From positions 124,001 to 188,000 of the forward strand of contig JAKQEE010000416.1 of assembly GCA_029558635.1 (NCBI GenBank): a stretch of DNA of 64,000 nt, in the 5' to 3' direction. This DNA is from Pseudomonadota bacterium (GTDB taxonomy: Bacteria > Pseudomonadota > Alphaproteobacteria > Micavibrionales > Micavibrionaceae). Within the stretch, counting starts at the first letter, position 1; each line of letters opens with the position of its first letter. This document shows positions 8,677 through 16,939 of the stretch, in pieces. Under the pieces are notes generated by a model. The model saw only the letters and a list, made by a program, of their open reading frames with translations, was not told the DNA's origin and made no database searches. The translations under genes were made by a program, and so were the position numbers.

Positions 8677-10544
8677 GAGGATTTCTGCTCCGTTTTAGTC
8701 GCTTCCTCTTCCTGCTCTTTTTGCACAGCTTCCAGAACTTTCTCGGTTTCCTTCTGCTGGGAATCACGGTGCTCCTTCGCACCTTCAGGGTCGATCAGGT
8801 AAATCGGAACACCCATCGACCGCATGATGATCGCTTGCTGGACGACGGAAATCAGGTTCGAGAACGCCCAGTAAATGACGAGACCCGACGCGAAGCGTGA
8901 TAGCATATAGGTCATGATCCACGGCATGTAATTGGCGATATCGCGCTGGATCTGGTCTTGCGGCGGCGGGTTAAGATGCTTTTGGAATAACAGCATCAAT
9001 AGCATTGCAATCGACCACGGCCCGACATGCGCGAAACTCGGAACGTCATACGGCAACAACCCGAACACGTTGAAAATCGACAGCGTATCCATCGCCGACA
9101 GATCGTGAATCCATCCGAAGAACGGCGCATGGCGCATTTCAACGGCAATCGAGATCACCTTATAAACGGCAAAGAAAATTGGGATTTGTAACAGGAGAGG
9201 AAAGCATCCGGCCATCGGATTGACCCGCTCGGTCTCATACAGTTTGATGAGTTCCTGCTGCATTTTTTGCTTGTCGCCGCTGTACCGCGCCTTGATCTCT
9301 GCCATCTTCGGCGACACTTTACGAAGTGCCGCAAAAGAACGGTACGACTTGTTGGCGAGCGGGAAAATAGCTGCGCGCACGGCAATCGTCAGCATGATAA
9401 TCGCAACCCCAAAATTTCCAACAAGACTGTTGAAGAAAATCAGAACGATATAAAGCGGCTTGGTCAGGAAATAGAGAACGCCGAAATCAATCGCCAGATC
9501 AAAATGCCTCAAAGCCAGTTGGTCGCTATAAACATTCAAGAGAGAAAGTTTTTTGGCCCCGACAAAAATATGGGTCGTGTCTTCAATGGTCTTGCCGCTC
9601 TTGGCAATTTTCTCGGAACCACGGGCATCGACCTGATAAAGTGTCAGCTCGGGCTTCTCCATATTGGGAACCGATTGAAAACGAAATGTGTGTTCGCTCA
9701 ACTGCGCGGGGATAATCGCGGACAGCCAGTATTTCTCGCCGAAGCCGATCCACCCGTTCAACGCGGTAAAGGATTGTGAAGGTTCGTCTTCCATATCGGA
9801 ATAGGAAATTTCGTGCATCTTGTCGCCGACATAGCCAAGTGGCCCTTCATAGGCGATGCCGCCCTCATAACCTTTGGGAATTCCGCGCCGTGTCAGCGAA
9901 GCATAAGGGAAGAAGGAAAGGTCTTTGCCGCTATTGTTGATGACGCGCTGGGTCAAAGTGATCATGAAATGATCGTCGATCTCGTAGGTCTTTTCAAAAA
10001 CAAGACCTTGACTGTTCGACCATACAAGAGTGACGGGAGAGTCTTTGGTCAGAGTCGAAGGCCCTTTGACTTGCCAGAGCGTATCTGCATCAGGAAGTTT
10101 GACAGTCGCATCGCTCGCCAACCAACCGCTTTCGGTGTAATGGGATCCGTCCGATCCCGAAGGCGACATCAAAGCGACATAATCGGTTTTCTTGAGATCT
10201 GTATAGAAATTTTTGAGAACGATGTCATCGACCCGCCCGCCCTTGAGCGAAATCGACCCGCTAAGTTCCGGAGAATCTATTGTAACGCGTTTGACTTCAC
10301 TCAAACGCTCGTCACGCGGCAGAATTTTTTCCGCGTCATTGACAATATTTGCCTCCGGCGCAGCCTTGGCGGCCAGCTCGCGCGCTTGTTGGACGGCTTC
10401 AGCCCGTGGTGCGAGGACCAGCTTGTCGAACGCAAACCAGATCATCATCGACAGGGCAATGAAAATAATCAGATTGCGCTTGTCTTGCGGGTGCATCCCC
10501 TGTTGGGATTGTGGCGAATTCTGCGGAGGCTGAGGAACGGTCAT
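8673..10544 (-). CDS. yidC: membrane protein insertase YidC
   Basis: Inserts and folds inner-membrane proteins, alone or with SecYEG. The protein has 623 residues: an N-terminal transmembrane helix at about 23-43, a large periplasmic beta-sandwich domain (about 60-350), and the five-helix insertase core in the C-terminal third, beginning near LAIDFGVLYFLTKPLYIVL. The cytoplasmic loop NKSYRSFAALRKVSPKMAEIK and the KVISIAVEMRHAPFFGWI segment are typical. The tail is highly charged and rich in Glu and Lys, as in alphaproteobacterial YidC. It overlaps yidD upstream and engB downstream by four bases each. Confidence 0.97.
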   Translation of the reverse strand: MTVPQPPQNSPQSQQGMHPQDKRNLIIFIALSMMIWFAFDKLVLAPRAEAVQQARELAAKAAPEANIVNDAEKILPRDERLSEVKRVTIDSPELSGSISLKGGRVDDIVLKNFYTDLKKTDYVALMSPSGSDGSHYTESGWLASDATVKLPDADTLWQVKGPSTLTKDSPVTLVWSNSQGLVFEKTYEIDDHFMITLTQRVINNSGKDLSFFPYASLTRRGIPKGYEGGIAYEGPLGYVGDKMHEISYSDMEDEPSQSFTALNGWIGFGEKYWLSAIIPAQLSEHTFRFQSVPNMEKPELTLYQVDARGSEKIAKSGKTIEDTTHIFVGAKKLSLLNVYSDQLALRHFDLAIDFGVLYFLTKPLYIVLIFFNSLVGNFGVAIIMLTIAVRAAIFPLANKSYRSFAALRKVSPKMAEIKARYSGDKQKMQQELIKLYETERVNPMAGCFPLLLQIPIFFAVYKVISIAVEMRHAPFFGWIHDLSAMDTLSIFNVFGLLPYDVPSFAHVGPWSIAMLLMLLFQKHLNPPPQDQIQRDIANYMPWIMTYMLSRFASGLVIYWAFSNLISVVQQAIIMRSMGVPIYLIDPEGAKEHRDSQQKETEKVLEAVQKEQEEEATKTEQKSS

Positions 10545-10840
10545 TCTTCGTCTTTCTGATCAAATTTTACTTGGCCCTTCTTATAGCGGAAGAGGTCGCT
10601 CCACGCAAACGGGTCTGGTACAGGGTCGGTCCACGGCCCGCTGCTCCACGGGGCGCACCGCATAATCCGCCACAAGCTTAATGCCAGCCCCTTCAGGAAC
10701 CCGTGCTTTTCAAAGGCTTCCTCGGCATAATGCGAACAGGTTGGGTGAAACCGGCACTGATTTCCCATCCACGGGGACAGGATCAGGCGATAAAGCCGGA
10801 TCAGGAATTGCATGGCAGGGACAAGCGGATTACGAACCAT
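10541..10840 (-). CDS. yidD: membrane protein insertion efficiency factor YidD
   Basis: Small amphipathic protein that helps YidC-dependent insertion, at the inner face of the membrane. It has 99 residues. The signature is complete: RLYRLILSPWMGNQCRFHPTCSHYAEEAFEKHG, with the three conserved Cys/His positions (C..HPTCS.Y) and the following GxxLxxWRIMRCAPW. It lies between rnpA (overlap 11 bp) and yidC (overlap 4 bp), the standard place. Confidence 0.96.
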   Translation of the reverse strand: MVRNPLVPAMQFLIRLYRLILSPWMGNQCRFHPTCSHYAEEAFEKHGFLKGLALSLWRIMRCAPWSSGPWTDPVPDPFAWSDLFRYKKGQVKFDQKDEE

Positions 10841-11219
10841 TTTTCAGCAAATTCAGCCGTTTCAGACACCAGATCATATCGCGCTTCAGTGCGTCGGCTT
10901 CAAGGGTTGCGGCCTCTTTCCGCGCCACGATCATGTAATCCTGCCCTGAAACGGCATGACGGGGCAGGATTTCAAGCGCCACGGCCTTCAGGCGGCGGCG
11001 CATCCGGTTGCGCTCCACGGCGCTTTTGGCAGTTTTCTTGCTGGCAATCACGCAAAACCCGATTTTATCGCTAGGGAAGGTGGCGGGGGCAGCCTGCATT
11101 GCAAATCCCTTGGAAACCCAGCGGGTTTTGGTTTTGCGCAGGGAATCAAAAGCCGCCTGCGTTATCAGGCGGCTTGTTTTATCCATATCGTCTCGTGTCG
11201 CTTGCAAGGCATCCTCCAA
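10830..11219 (-). CDS. rnpA: ribonuclease P protein component
   Basis: Protein subunit of RNase P, which matures the 5' end of tRNAs. It has 129 residues from the ATG at 11219; a shorter start at residue 12 (MDKTSRL) is equally possible. The diagnostic RNR motif (AVERNRMRRRLK) is at residues 68-78, and the KIGFCVIASKKTAKSAVERN core and YMIVARKEA strand match the family. It is followed by yidD with an 11-bp overlap and preceded by rpmH with 15 bp between, so it is second in the operon. Confidence 0.95.
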   Translation of the reverse strand: MEDALQATRDDMDKTSRLITQAAFDSLRKTKTRWVSKGFAMQAAPATFPSDKIGFCVIASKKTAKSAVERNRMRRRLKAVALEILPRHAVSGQDYMIVARKEAATLEADALKRDMIWCLKRLNLLKNGS

Positions 11220-11234
11220 GCGGGTGAGATGGGA

Positions 11235-11372
11235 TTAGGCGCTCAGGACGCGACGGCCCTTGGCACGGCGGCGGGAGAGCACTTTGGCTCCGTCGGCGGT
11301 TGCCATACGGGAGCGGAAACCGTGGCGGCGCTTGCGAACCAGACGGCTGGGCTGATAGGTACGTTTAGTCAT
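11235..11372 (-). CDS. rpmH: 50S ribosomal protein L34
   Basis: Translation of the minus strand gives a 45-residue protein starting [20 protein letters not shown] and ending AKGRRVLSA, which is bacterial L34 over its full length. GGAG lies eight bases before the ATG. It opens the rpmH-rnpA-yidD-yidC-engB operon. It was identified by translating the sequence directly because it is very short. A strong promoter and a consensus DnaA box lie just upstream. Confidence 0.98.
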   Translation of the reverse strand: MTKRTYQPSRLVRKRRHGFRSRMATADGAKVLSRRRAKGRRVLSA

Positions 11373-11425
11373 AATACTTCTCCAAAAACTTGCGTCTTAC
11401 AATCAATCTTGAATTCCGAAGGGCT

Positions 11426-11454
11426 TCTATAGAGAATTTGGCAGGGAGAGTCAA
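11426..11454 (-). promoter_or_regulatory. sigma-70-type promoter of the rpmH operon
   Basis: On the minus strand, TTGACT (11454-11449) and TATAGA (11431-11426) are separated by exactly 17 bases, close to the vegetative consensus. It lies 54 bases before the rpmH start codon, leaving a short 5' leader. Confidence 0.7.
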
Positions 11455-11459
11455 TCAAC

Positions 11460-11468
11460 TTATCCACA
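11460..11468 (+). promoter_or_regulatory. consensus DnaA box next to the rpmH promoter
   Basis: TTATCCACA, the exact high-affinity DnaA box, begins five bases upstream of the -35 element of the rpmH promoter. No second perfect box and no dnaA gene are seen nearby, so this is more likely a regulatory site or a relic of the rpmH-dnaA origin region than a functional origin. Confidence 0.5.
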
Positions 11469-11579
11469 AAAAGACCAAATTCCGGCCATTAACCTCTTTT
11501 CAACCAAAAAATGCTTTTCTTTTCATAGTCGTTCGCCTATTTTGAACGCAGAATTTGTCCAATTTCTCAAGGATTTTCA

Positions 11580-12200
11580 ATGTACGAAGACAATAACTGG
11601 AACGCCGTCCTCGGCGAAGAGCTTGAAGGCTTTATTTCCCAGGTTTCCCCGATTGATGGCAAATATCAGGCAACAGCGGCCACAACCGAAGTTTCTTGGC
11701 GTCAGCTGCCTTTTTACGACAATGTCGTTTTGATCCGCCTGAAAGACCGCAGCTGGGGCAAACCCAAACTGGCAATTTATTATCTGGCCGATCAGGGGAC
11801 ATTGTACCGCCTGAACGGCACATCGCCCCCCATTCACGAAGTGAATGCAAAATCGACCATCCGCATTACCGACGATAATGTTCTCGAATATCTACGCTTT
11901 TTCTGCTTTTTCGTTCGTGGTGAAGAAGGCCCGTTCCTGATTGCCGAAAGCATGGATGACCCATACGTACCAAAGGATATGGACCCGAAAACCAAGGCTG
12001 TGATCGAAGGAACCGTCCGCCCTGCAAGCTACGAAGGCCGCAACGAACAGGGCTATTTCCTCTGCGATGCCGTGGTCTATTATTCGAACGCCTTGTTCAT
12101 TGCGAACTTTGCGGTTCAGCCGACGGGCATGATTGAAATGCTCAGTGATGAACCAATCGCCGCCGACCTTCCGGTCAAAGTGGATGCACCGGTGACCTAA
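11580..12200 (+). CDS. conserved-looking cytoplasmic protein of unknown function
   Basis: A 206-residue soluble protein with no signal peptide or membrane segment. It is acidic and rich in aromatic and strand-forming residues, with two blocks that look like an alpha/beta fold (SWRQLPFYDNVVLIRLKDRSW and FLCDAVVYYSNALFIANFAV). No catalytic motif stands out and I do not recognise the family. AAGGA nine bases before the ATG supports the start. The asparaginase-like gene follows after 8 bp on the same strand, so the two are probably one transcript, and their functions may be linked. Confidence 0.7.
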   Translation: MYEDNNWNAVLGEELEGFISQVSPIDGKYQATAATTEVSWRQLPFYDNVVLIRLKDRSWGKPKLAIYYLADQGTLYRLNGTSPPIHEVNAKSTIRITDDNVLEYLRFFCFFVRGEEGPFLIAESMDDPYVPKDMDPKTKAVIEGTVRPASYEGRNEQGYFLCDAVVYYSNALFIANFAVQPTGMIEMLSDEPIAADLPVKVDAPVT

Positions 12201-12208
12201 GAAACCGG

Positions 12209-12757
12209 ATGTCGGAAACAGAAAAAATTCTACTGATAACAATGGGCGGCACAATCGATGCCGCCCTTTATCCTGAAGAAGACCATCTTTATCCCGCAAA
12301 AGCCACCATGACCGACCATGACCATGTCGGAAATATGGTTGAGGAAATTTGCAAGGGAGCTTACGCAGTTGAAACAATCCGTATCTGCAAAAAAGACAGC
12401 AATGATATAGACGATACTGACCGCACCAATTTGGTTGGCGCAATTCGCAATGCTGATGGATTCGGACGCATGATCGTCACAATGGGAACGGACCGGATGC
12501 GCGAAACCGCACTTGATCTGATATCAAGAAATCCAGCCCTCCTTTGTCCAGTCGTATTCACGGGTGCAATTTGGCCGTTGGCCAACGGTGAAAAATCGGA
12601 TGGCCGCCGAAATCTGGAACAGGCGATTTTTACCAACCCCGATTTGAAAAGCGGAATCTATATCGCCATGGGTGATGTGTTCGCCCCAGCATCGCTGGTG
12701 CATAAGGATTTCGAAAACAAAAAATTCGTAATTAAGGTTGACGCGAAAGCTCTGTAA
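12209..12757 (+). CDS. stand-alone asparaginase N-domain-like protein with altered nucleophile site
   Basis: 182 residues matching only the N-terminal domain of type I/II L-asparaginases (family members are about 330 residues). The first active-site loop reads TMGGTID (11-17), where the catalytic Thr of the canonical TGGTI is Met12. The second loop keeps the Thr-Asp pair in MGTDRM, and a Lys in LVHKDF sits where the catalytic Lys is expected. The C-terminal domain, which completes the active site in the dimer, is absent. Hydrolysis of asparagine is therefore doubtful; a binding, sensing or altered hydrolytic role is possible. Short homologues of this kind exist in other bacteria as asparaginase-domain proteins. 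Its 3' end overlaps the convergent aminotransferase gene by 26 bp. Confidence 0.72.
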   Translation: MSETEKILLITMGGTIDAALYPEEDHLYPAKATMTDHDHVGNMVEEICKGAYAVETIRICKKDSNDIDDTDRTNLVGAIRNADGFGRMIVTMGTDRMRETALDLISRNPALLCPVVFTGAIWPLANGEKSDGRRNLEQAIFTNPDLKSGIYIAMGDVFAPASLVHKDFENKKFVIKVDAKAL

Positions 12758-13946
12758 GCGTTTCGGCCACTTGCTCGACGGCCCAGTCGATTTCGTCGCG
12801 CGTGATAATCAAAGGCGGGGCAAACCGCACGGTGGTCTCATGTGTTTCTTTGCACAACAACCCACGCTCTTTTAGTTTTTCACAAACAGTCCTTGCCCGC
12901 GCATGCGCCGGATCAATCTCCATCCCGATCAGCAACCCCTTGCCACGCACCTCTTTGATAAGGGGACTTTGAAGGGCGTTCAGTTTCGATTTCAAAATCT
13001 CGCCCAACTCATGCGACCGTTCCGAGAGTTTTTCGTCCTTCATAATGGCCAGCGCCTCAAGGCCAATAGAGGCCGCAATCGGGTTCCCGCCGAAGGTTGA
13101 TCCATGGCTTCCGGGTTCAAACACATCCATCACGTCTTTGCGCGCCAGAAACGCCGACACCGGATACACTCCGCCGCCCAAAGCTTTGCCGAGCGTCAAA
13201 CCATCAGGTTTATCAATCTCGTGCTGATAACAAAAATCCTTGCCCGTGCGTGCCATACCTGTCTGGATTTCATCCAGAATAAAAAGGACATCATTCTTTT
13301 TGCAAATTTCCTGCGCGCGTTTCAGAAAACCGCCCGGTGGAACGATAATCCCCGCTTCACCTTGAATAGGCTCGACCAGAAACGCACAAGTATCAGGTGT
13401 AATCGCAGCCTCCAAAGCGTCCGCATCCCCGTAAGGAATTATATCAAACCCGTCGGGAAATGGACCGAATCCATCGCGGTACAAAGGCTCCGACGAAAAC
13501 CCGACAATCGTGGTGGTGCGTCCGTGGAAATTATGCTCGGCAACAATAATCTGTGCTTTGTCTTTGGCAATGCCTTTGACGCGGTATCCCCACCGCCGCG
13601 CGGCCTTGATCGCGGTCTCGACCGCCTCCGCGCCCGTATTCATCGGCAGGGCTTTGTCCATCCCCGTGACGACACAAAGCTGCTCGACAAATTGCCCCAG
13701 AATCTCCGTATGAAATGCCCGTGACGGCACATCCAGTGTCTGCGCTTGTTTCATCATGGCATTCAAAATACGCGGGTTCGAATGGCCTGCGCTCACGGCA
13801 CTATAGGCCGACAGGAAATCGAGATATTTGTTGCCGTCCGTATCCCAGACCCAAACACCTTCGCCGCGCGCCAGAACGACGGGGAGCGGGTGATAATTTC
13901 GCGCCATAAAGCGGTTTTCGCGGTCGATAATGCCCTGAACTGTCAT
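12732..13946 (-). CDS. rocD: ornithine aminotransferase (class III, PLP-dependent)
   Basis: Transfers the delta-amino group of ornithine to 2-oxoglutarate, giving glutamate semialdehyde (arginine/ornithine to proline/glutamate). From the ATG at 13946 it has 404 residues; GGGAG seven bases upstream decides this start over the longer frame. The PLP lysine is K254 in TLGKALGGG and the PLP-binding Asp is D225 in FILDEIQTG. The YSAVSAGHSNPRI and FHGRTTT segments fit ornithine rather than acetylornithine transaminases, which are the main alternative. It is divergent from polA with 92 bp between them. Confidence 0.88.
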   Translation of the reverse strand: MTVQGIIDRENRFMARNYHPLPVVLARGEGVWVWDTDGNKYLDFLSAYSAVSAGHSNPRILNAMMKQAQTLDVPSRAFHTEILGQFVEQLCVVTGMDKALPMNTGAEAVETAIKAARRWGYRVKGIAKDKAQIIVAEHNFHGRTTTIVGFSSEPLYRDGFGPFPDGFDIIPYGDADALEAAITPDTCAFLVEPIQGEAGIIVPPGGFLKRAQEICKKNDVLFILDEIQTGMARTGKDFCYQHEIDKPDGLTLGKALGGGVYPVSAFLARKDVMDVFEPGSHGSTFGGNPIAASIGLEALAIMKDEKLSERSHELGEILKSKLNALQSPLIKEVRGKGLLIGMEIDPAHARARTVCEKLKERGLLCKETHETTVRFAPPLIITRDEIDWAVEQVAETLTELSRQP

Positions 13947-14038
13947 AACAAACTCCCTCTCTTTATATTGTCCGTTTTTTTGGGACAAAGAACAAGTGAT
14001 CTCTGGTTTTTTTATGCTGCATTGCCTAAAGTGCGGAC

Positions 14039-16831
14039 ATGTCCACAAAAGAAAAAACACTTTATCTGGTCGATGGATCGGGATTTATTTTCCGCGCTTA
14101 TCATGCTCTCCCCCCTTTAACGCGTGGGGACGGAACCCCTGTCGGCGCAGTGATGGGTTTTTGCAATATGATCCACAAATTGCTGACGGGTCACCCTGAC
14201 GCGCGAATTGCGGTGATTTTCGACGCAGCGCGCAAAAACTTCCGCAACGATATCTATCCGGCCTACAAAGCCAACCGCCCGCCGCCCCCCGAAGATTTGA
14301 TCCCGCAGTTCCCGTTGATCCGCGAAGCCTCCGAAGCGTTTGGCCTGCCGACATTGGAAATGGAAGGGTTTGAAGCAGATGATCTGATTGCGACCTATGC
14401 CAAGCTCGCACGCGATCAAAATATCGAGGTTCTGGTTGTCTCGTCCGATAAGGACTTGATGCAATTGGTCCGTGAAGGTGTGTCATTAATGGACCCGATG
14501 AAACAGATCAGGGTCGGTCACGATCAGGTGATGGAAAAATTCGGTGTCCCACCTGAAAAAGTGATCGACGTTCAGGCGCTATGTGGAGATTCGATTGATA
14601 ATGTACCGGGCGTACCGGGCATCGGCGTCAAAACAGCAGCGCAATTAATCACCGAATACGGAACACTTGAAAATCTGCTGTCGAAAACGGAAGAAATAAA
14701 ACAACCCAAACGCCGCGAGTCGCTTGAAACCAATGCCGATCTCGCGCGTATCTCCAAACAACTGGTCACGCTTAAAGATGATGTTCAGGTCGAAGTTGCG
14801 GTGGATGACCTGAAACCGTCCCATCCCTTTTCACAAAATCTCAAATCCTTTTTGGAACATCAGGGATTTAAATCGCTGTTGGCACGGATTAAATTTGAGG
14901 AAGAATCCATTCACCCCCATCCTGACCTTCCCCCGTCAAGGGGGAAGGAATCTTGCCCTCCCCCCTTGCGGGGGAGGGTTGGGTGGGGGGGTGATGCTGC
15001 TCAATATAAATTAATTCTATCAGCATCCGAGCTTGAAAGCTGGATCGAAGACGCAAATGAAACGGGTCTTCTGGCGTTCGACACCGAAACCACGGGCCTG
15101 ACGCCTGCGATGGCGGATCTGGTTGGGATTTCACTTTCCACCCGTGCGGGCCGCGCCTGTTATATTCCGCTTGCGCACGGCAAGAAAACCGATCTGTTGT
15201 CGATGGACAGCGGCAACGGTTTCCCGCCGCAACCGGATGTGAAAGAGATTGGAAAAATCCTCGCTCCTGTCTTTGCCGACCGGTCGATTGTCAAAATCGG
15301 TCACAACGCCAAATTTGATCTGCAGATGATTAAAAAGGCAGGGATTGAAACCATTCACCCGCTTGAAGACACGATGTTGCTCTCCTATGTGCTCGACGGC
15401 ACGGCGCACGGCCATGGCCTCGATGAACTCGCGATGCTGATGTGCGGTCACAAAATGATTTCCTACGACGAAGTCACAGGTACAGGAAAATCACGAATCT
15501 CGTTTGCTGAAGTTCCGCTTGATAAAGCCTGCGATTACGCCGCCGAAGACGCCGACTTCACATTTCGTCTCTATGAAATTTTAAAACCGCGGATCGCGCC
15601 GGGAAAAATGGCGCGTGTTTATGAAGACATCGAACGCCCGCTTGTGCCGGTTATTGCGGATATGGAAGAAAATGGCATTAAAGTTGATCCAAATATTTTG
15701 CGTCAACTCTCGCAAAATTTTGCCGACCGTCTGTTGAAACTTGAGGAAGAGATTCATAAAGAGGCAGGTCACCCCTTCAATATCGGGTCCCCCAAACAAT
15801 TGGGCGTGGTCCTGTTTGAAGAAATGGGATTGAAAGGGGGCAGCAAAACCAAAACCGGCGACTGGTCGACCGCGGCGGATGTTCTGGAGGGATTGGCCGA
15901 AGAAAACCCGTTCGCCCAGAAAATTCTCGATTGGCGTCACCTCTCCAAACTCCGCTCGACCTACACCGAAAGCCTCCAAAGCAACATCAATCCGAAGACC
16001 GGACGCGTCCATACCTCTTTTTCCATGGCTTTGACCAATACAGGGCGTTTGTCATCCTCCGACCCGAATTTGCAAAATATCCCGATCCGTACCGAGGAAG
16101 GCCGCCTGATCCGCACCGCTTTTGTGGCCGAGAAGGGCCATGTCCTGCTCTCCGCCGATTACAGCCAGATCGAGCTGCGGCTGGTGGCGGAATTGGCTGG
16201 GATCGAGGCGCTGAAAACCTCATTCCTGAAGGGCGAGGATATTCACGCTCGTACAGCCTCCGAAGTCATGGGAATTCCATTGGAGGATATTACCCCCGAT
16301 TTGCGCCGCAAGGCCAAAGCCATCAATTTTGGAATTATCTATGGAATCAGCGGGTTTGGGCTGGCCAAACAGCTTGATTGTCCGGTCTCCGAGGCGTCCG
16401 CGTACATCCGCACGTACATGGAGCGTTTTCCGGAATTGAACGCTTTTATGGAGAAATCCAAGGAAGAGGCCCGAAAATTCGGGCATGTGAAGACAATTTT
16501 TGGCCGAAAATGTGTGATCTCCGGAATTTCCGAAAAAAATCCCGCTCGCCGCAATTTTGCCGAACGTCAGGCCATTAACGCCCCCCTGCAGGGAACGGCC
16601 GCAGACCTGATCAAACTGGCCATGATCCGTGTGGATCGGCTGATCAAAGGGGAAAAACTCCCCATGAAGCTCTTGCTTCAGGTCCATGACGAACTGGTTC
16701 TGGAGGTTCCCGCCGACCGCGCTGAAGAAATGGCGGCCCTGATCAAGGGGGAAATGGAAAAAGTTGCCGCTTTTTCTGTCCCTCTTAAGGCGGAGACCGG
16801 ATGGGCGGAAAATTGGGCCGATGCCCACTAG
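14039..16831 (+). CDS. polA: DNA polymerase I
   Basis: Fills gaps and removes RNA primers in replication and repair. It has 930 residues. The 5'-3' exonuclease/flap domain covers about 1-285. The 3'-5' proofreading domain covers about 320-510 and keeps its catalytic pair in FDTET (D348, E350), so proofreading should be active. The polymerase domain has motif A (SADYSQIELR, D707), the O helix region (RRKAKAINFGIIYG) and motif C (QVHDE, D884). Between the first two domains, at about residues 291-320, sits a Pro/Gly/Arg-rich insert encoded by a palindromic DNA element (separate entry). The frame is intact across it, and the insert lies in the interdomain linker where it should be tolerated. Confidence 0.97.
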   Translation: MSTKEKTLYLVDGSGFIFRAYHALPPLTRGDGTPVGAVMGFCNMIHKLLTGHPDARIAVIFDAARKNFRNDIYPAYKANRPPPPEDLIPQFPLIREASEAFGLPTLEMEGFEADDLIATYAKLARDQNIEVLVVSSDKDLMQLVREGVSLMDPMKQIRVGHDQVMEKFGVPPEKVIDVQALCGDSIDNVPGVPGIGVKTAAQLITEYGTLENLLSKTEEIKQPKRRESLETNADLARISKQLVTLKDDVQVEVAVDDLKPSHPFSQNLKSFLEHQGFKSLLARIKFEEESIHPHPDLPPSRGKESCPPPLRGRVGWGGDAAQYKLILSASELESWIEDANETGLLAFDTETTGLTPAMADLVGISLSTRAGRACYIPLAHGKKTDLLSMDSGNGFPPQPDVKEIGKILAPVFADRSIVKIGHNAKFDLQMIKKAGIETIHPLEDTMLLSYVLDGTAHGHGLDELAMLMCGHKMISYDEVTGTGKSRISFAEVPLDKACDYAAEDADFTFRLYEILKPRIAPGKMARVYEDIERPLVPVIADMEENGIKVDPNILRQLSQNFADRLLKLEEEIHKEAGHPFNIGSPKQLGVVLFEEMGLKGGSKTKTGDWSTAADVLEGLAEENPFAQKILDWRHLSKLRSTYTESLQSNINPKTGRVHTSFSMALTNTGRLSSSDPNLQNIPIRTEEGRLIRTAFVAEKGHVLLSADYSQIELRLVAELAGIEALKTSFLKGEDIHARTASEVMGIPLEDITPDLRRKAKAINFGIIYGISGFGLAKQLDCPVSEASAYIRTYMERFPELNAFMEKSKEEARKFGHVKTIFGRKCVISGISEKNPARRNFAERQAINAPLQGTAADLIKLAMIRVDRLIKGEKLPMKLLLQVHDELVLEVPADRAEEMAALIKGEMEKVAAFSVPLKAETGWAENWADAH
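14908..14996 (+). repeat. in-frame palindromic repeat element inside polA
   Basis: About 90 bp of two perfect GC-rich hairpins in tandem: CCTTCCCCC / GGGGGAAGG (14926-14934 and 14940-14948, loop GTCAA) and CCCTCCCCC / GGGGGAGGG (14956-14964 and 14970-14978, loop CTTGC), bounded by a looser CACCCCCA / TGGGGGGGTG pair. The encoded peptide includes LPPSRGKESCPPPLRGRVGW, a translation commonly seen from dispersed bacterial palindromic repeats. Its base composition is unlike the surrounding gene. No other copy was noticed in this window. Rickettsia palindromic elements are the known precedent for such repeats inserted in frame in genes. Confidence 0.75.
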
Positions 16832-16939
16832 AAACGCACCGGAAACAAGATTTCGGGCGATAAAAACTTTCTGTTTTATTTTCCGTGTGTTATCCTGAAA
16901 GAGGTGTCTAAAAATAGTCTCTTGGGGATAGGTCGGGGT

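Noticed and set aside
9813-10559. 248-codon frame antisense to yidC
   Set aside because: yidC is certain; the antisense product has no features.
11380-11580. Chromosomal origin of replication
   Set aside because: Only one perfect DnaA box, no dnaA or parAB nearby, and no AT-rich unwinding region with box cluster.
14889-15134. Minus-strand frame through the polA insert as a separate gene
   Set aside because: Its translation comes from the palindromic repeat itself; no ribosome site, and polA is intact across it.
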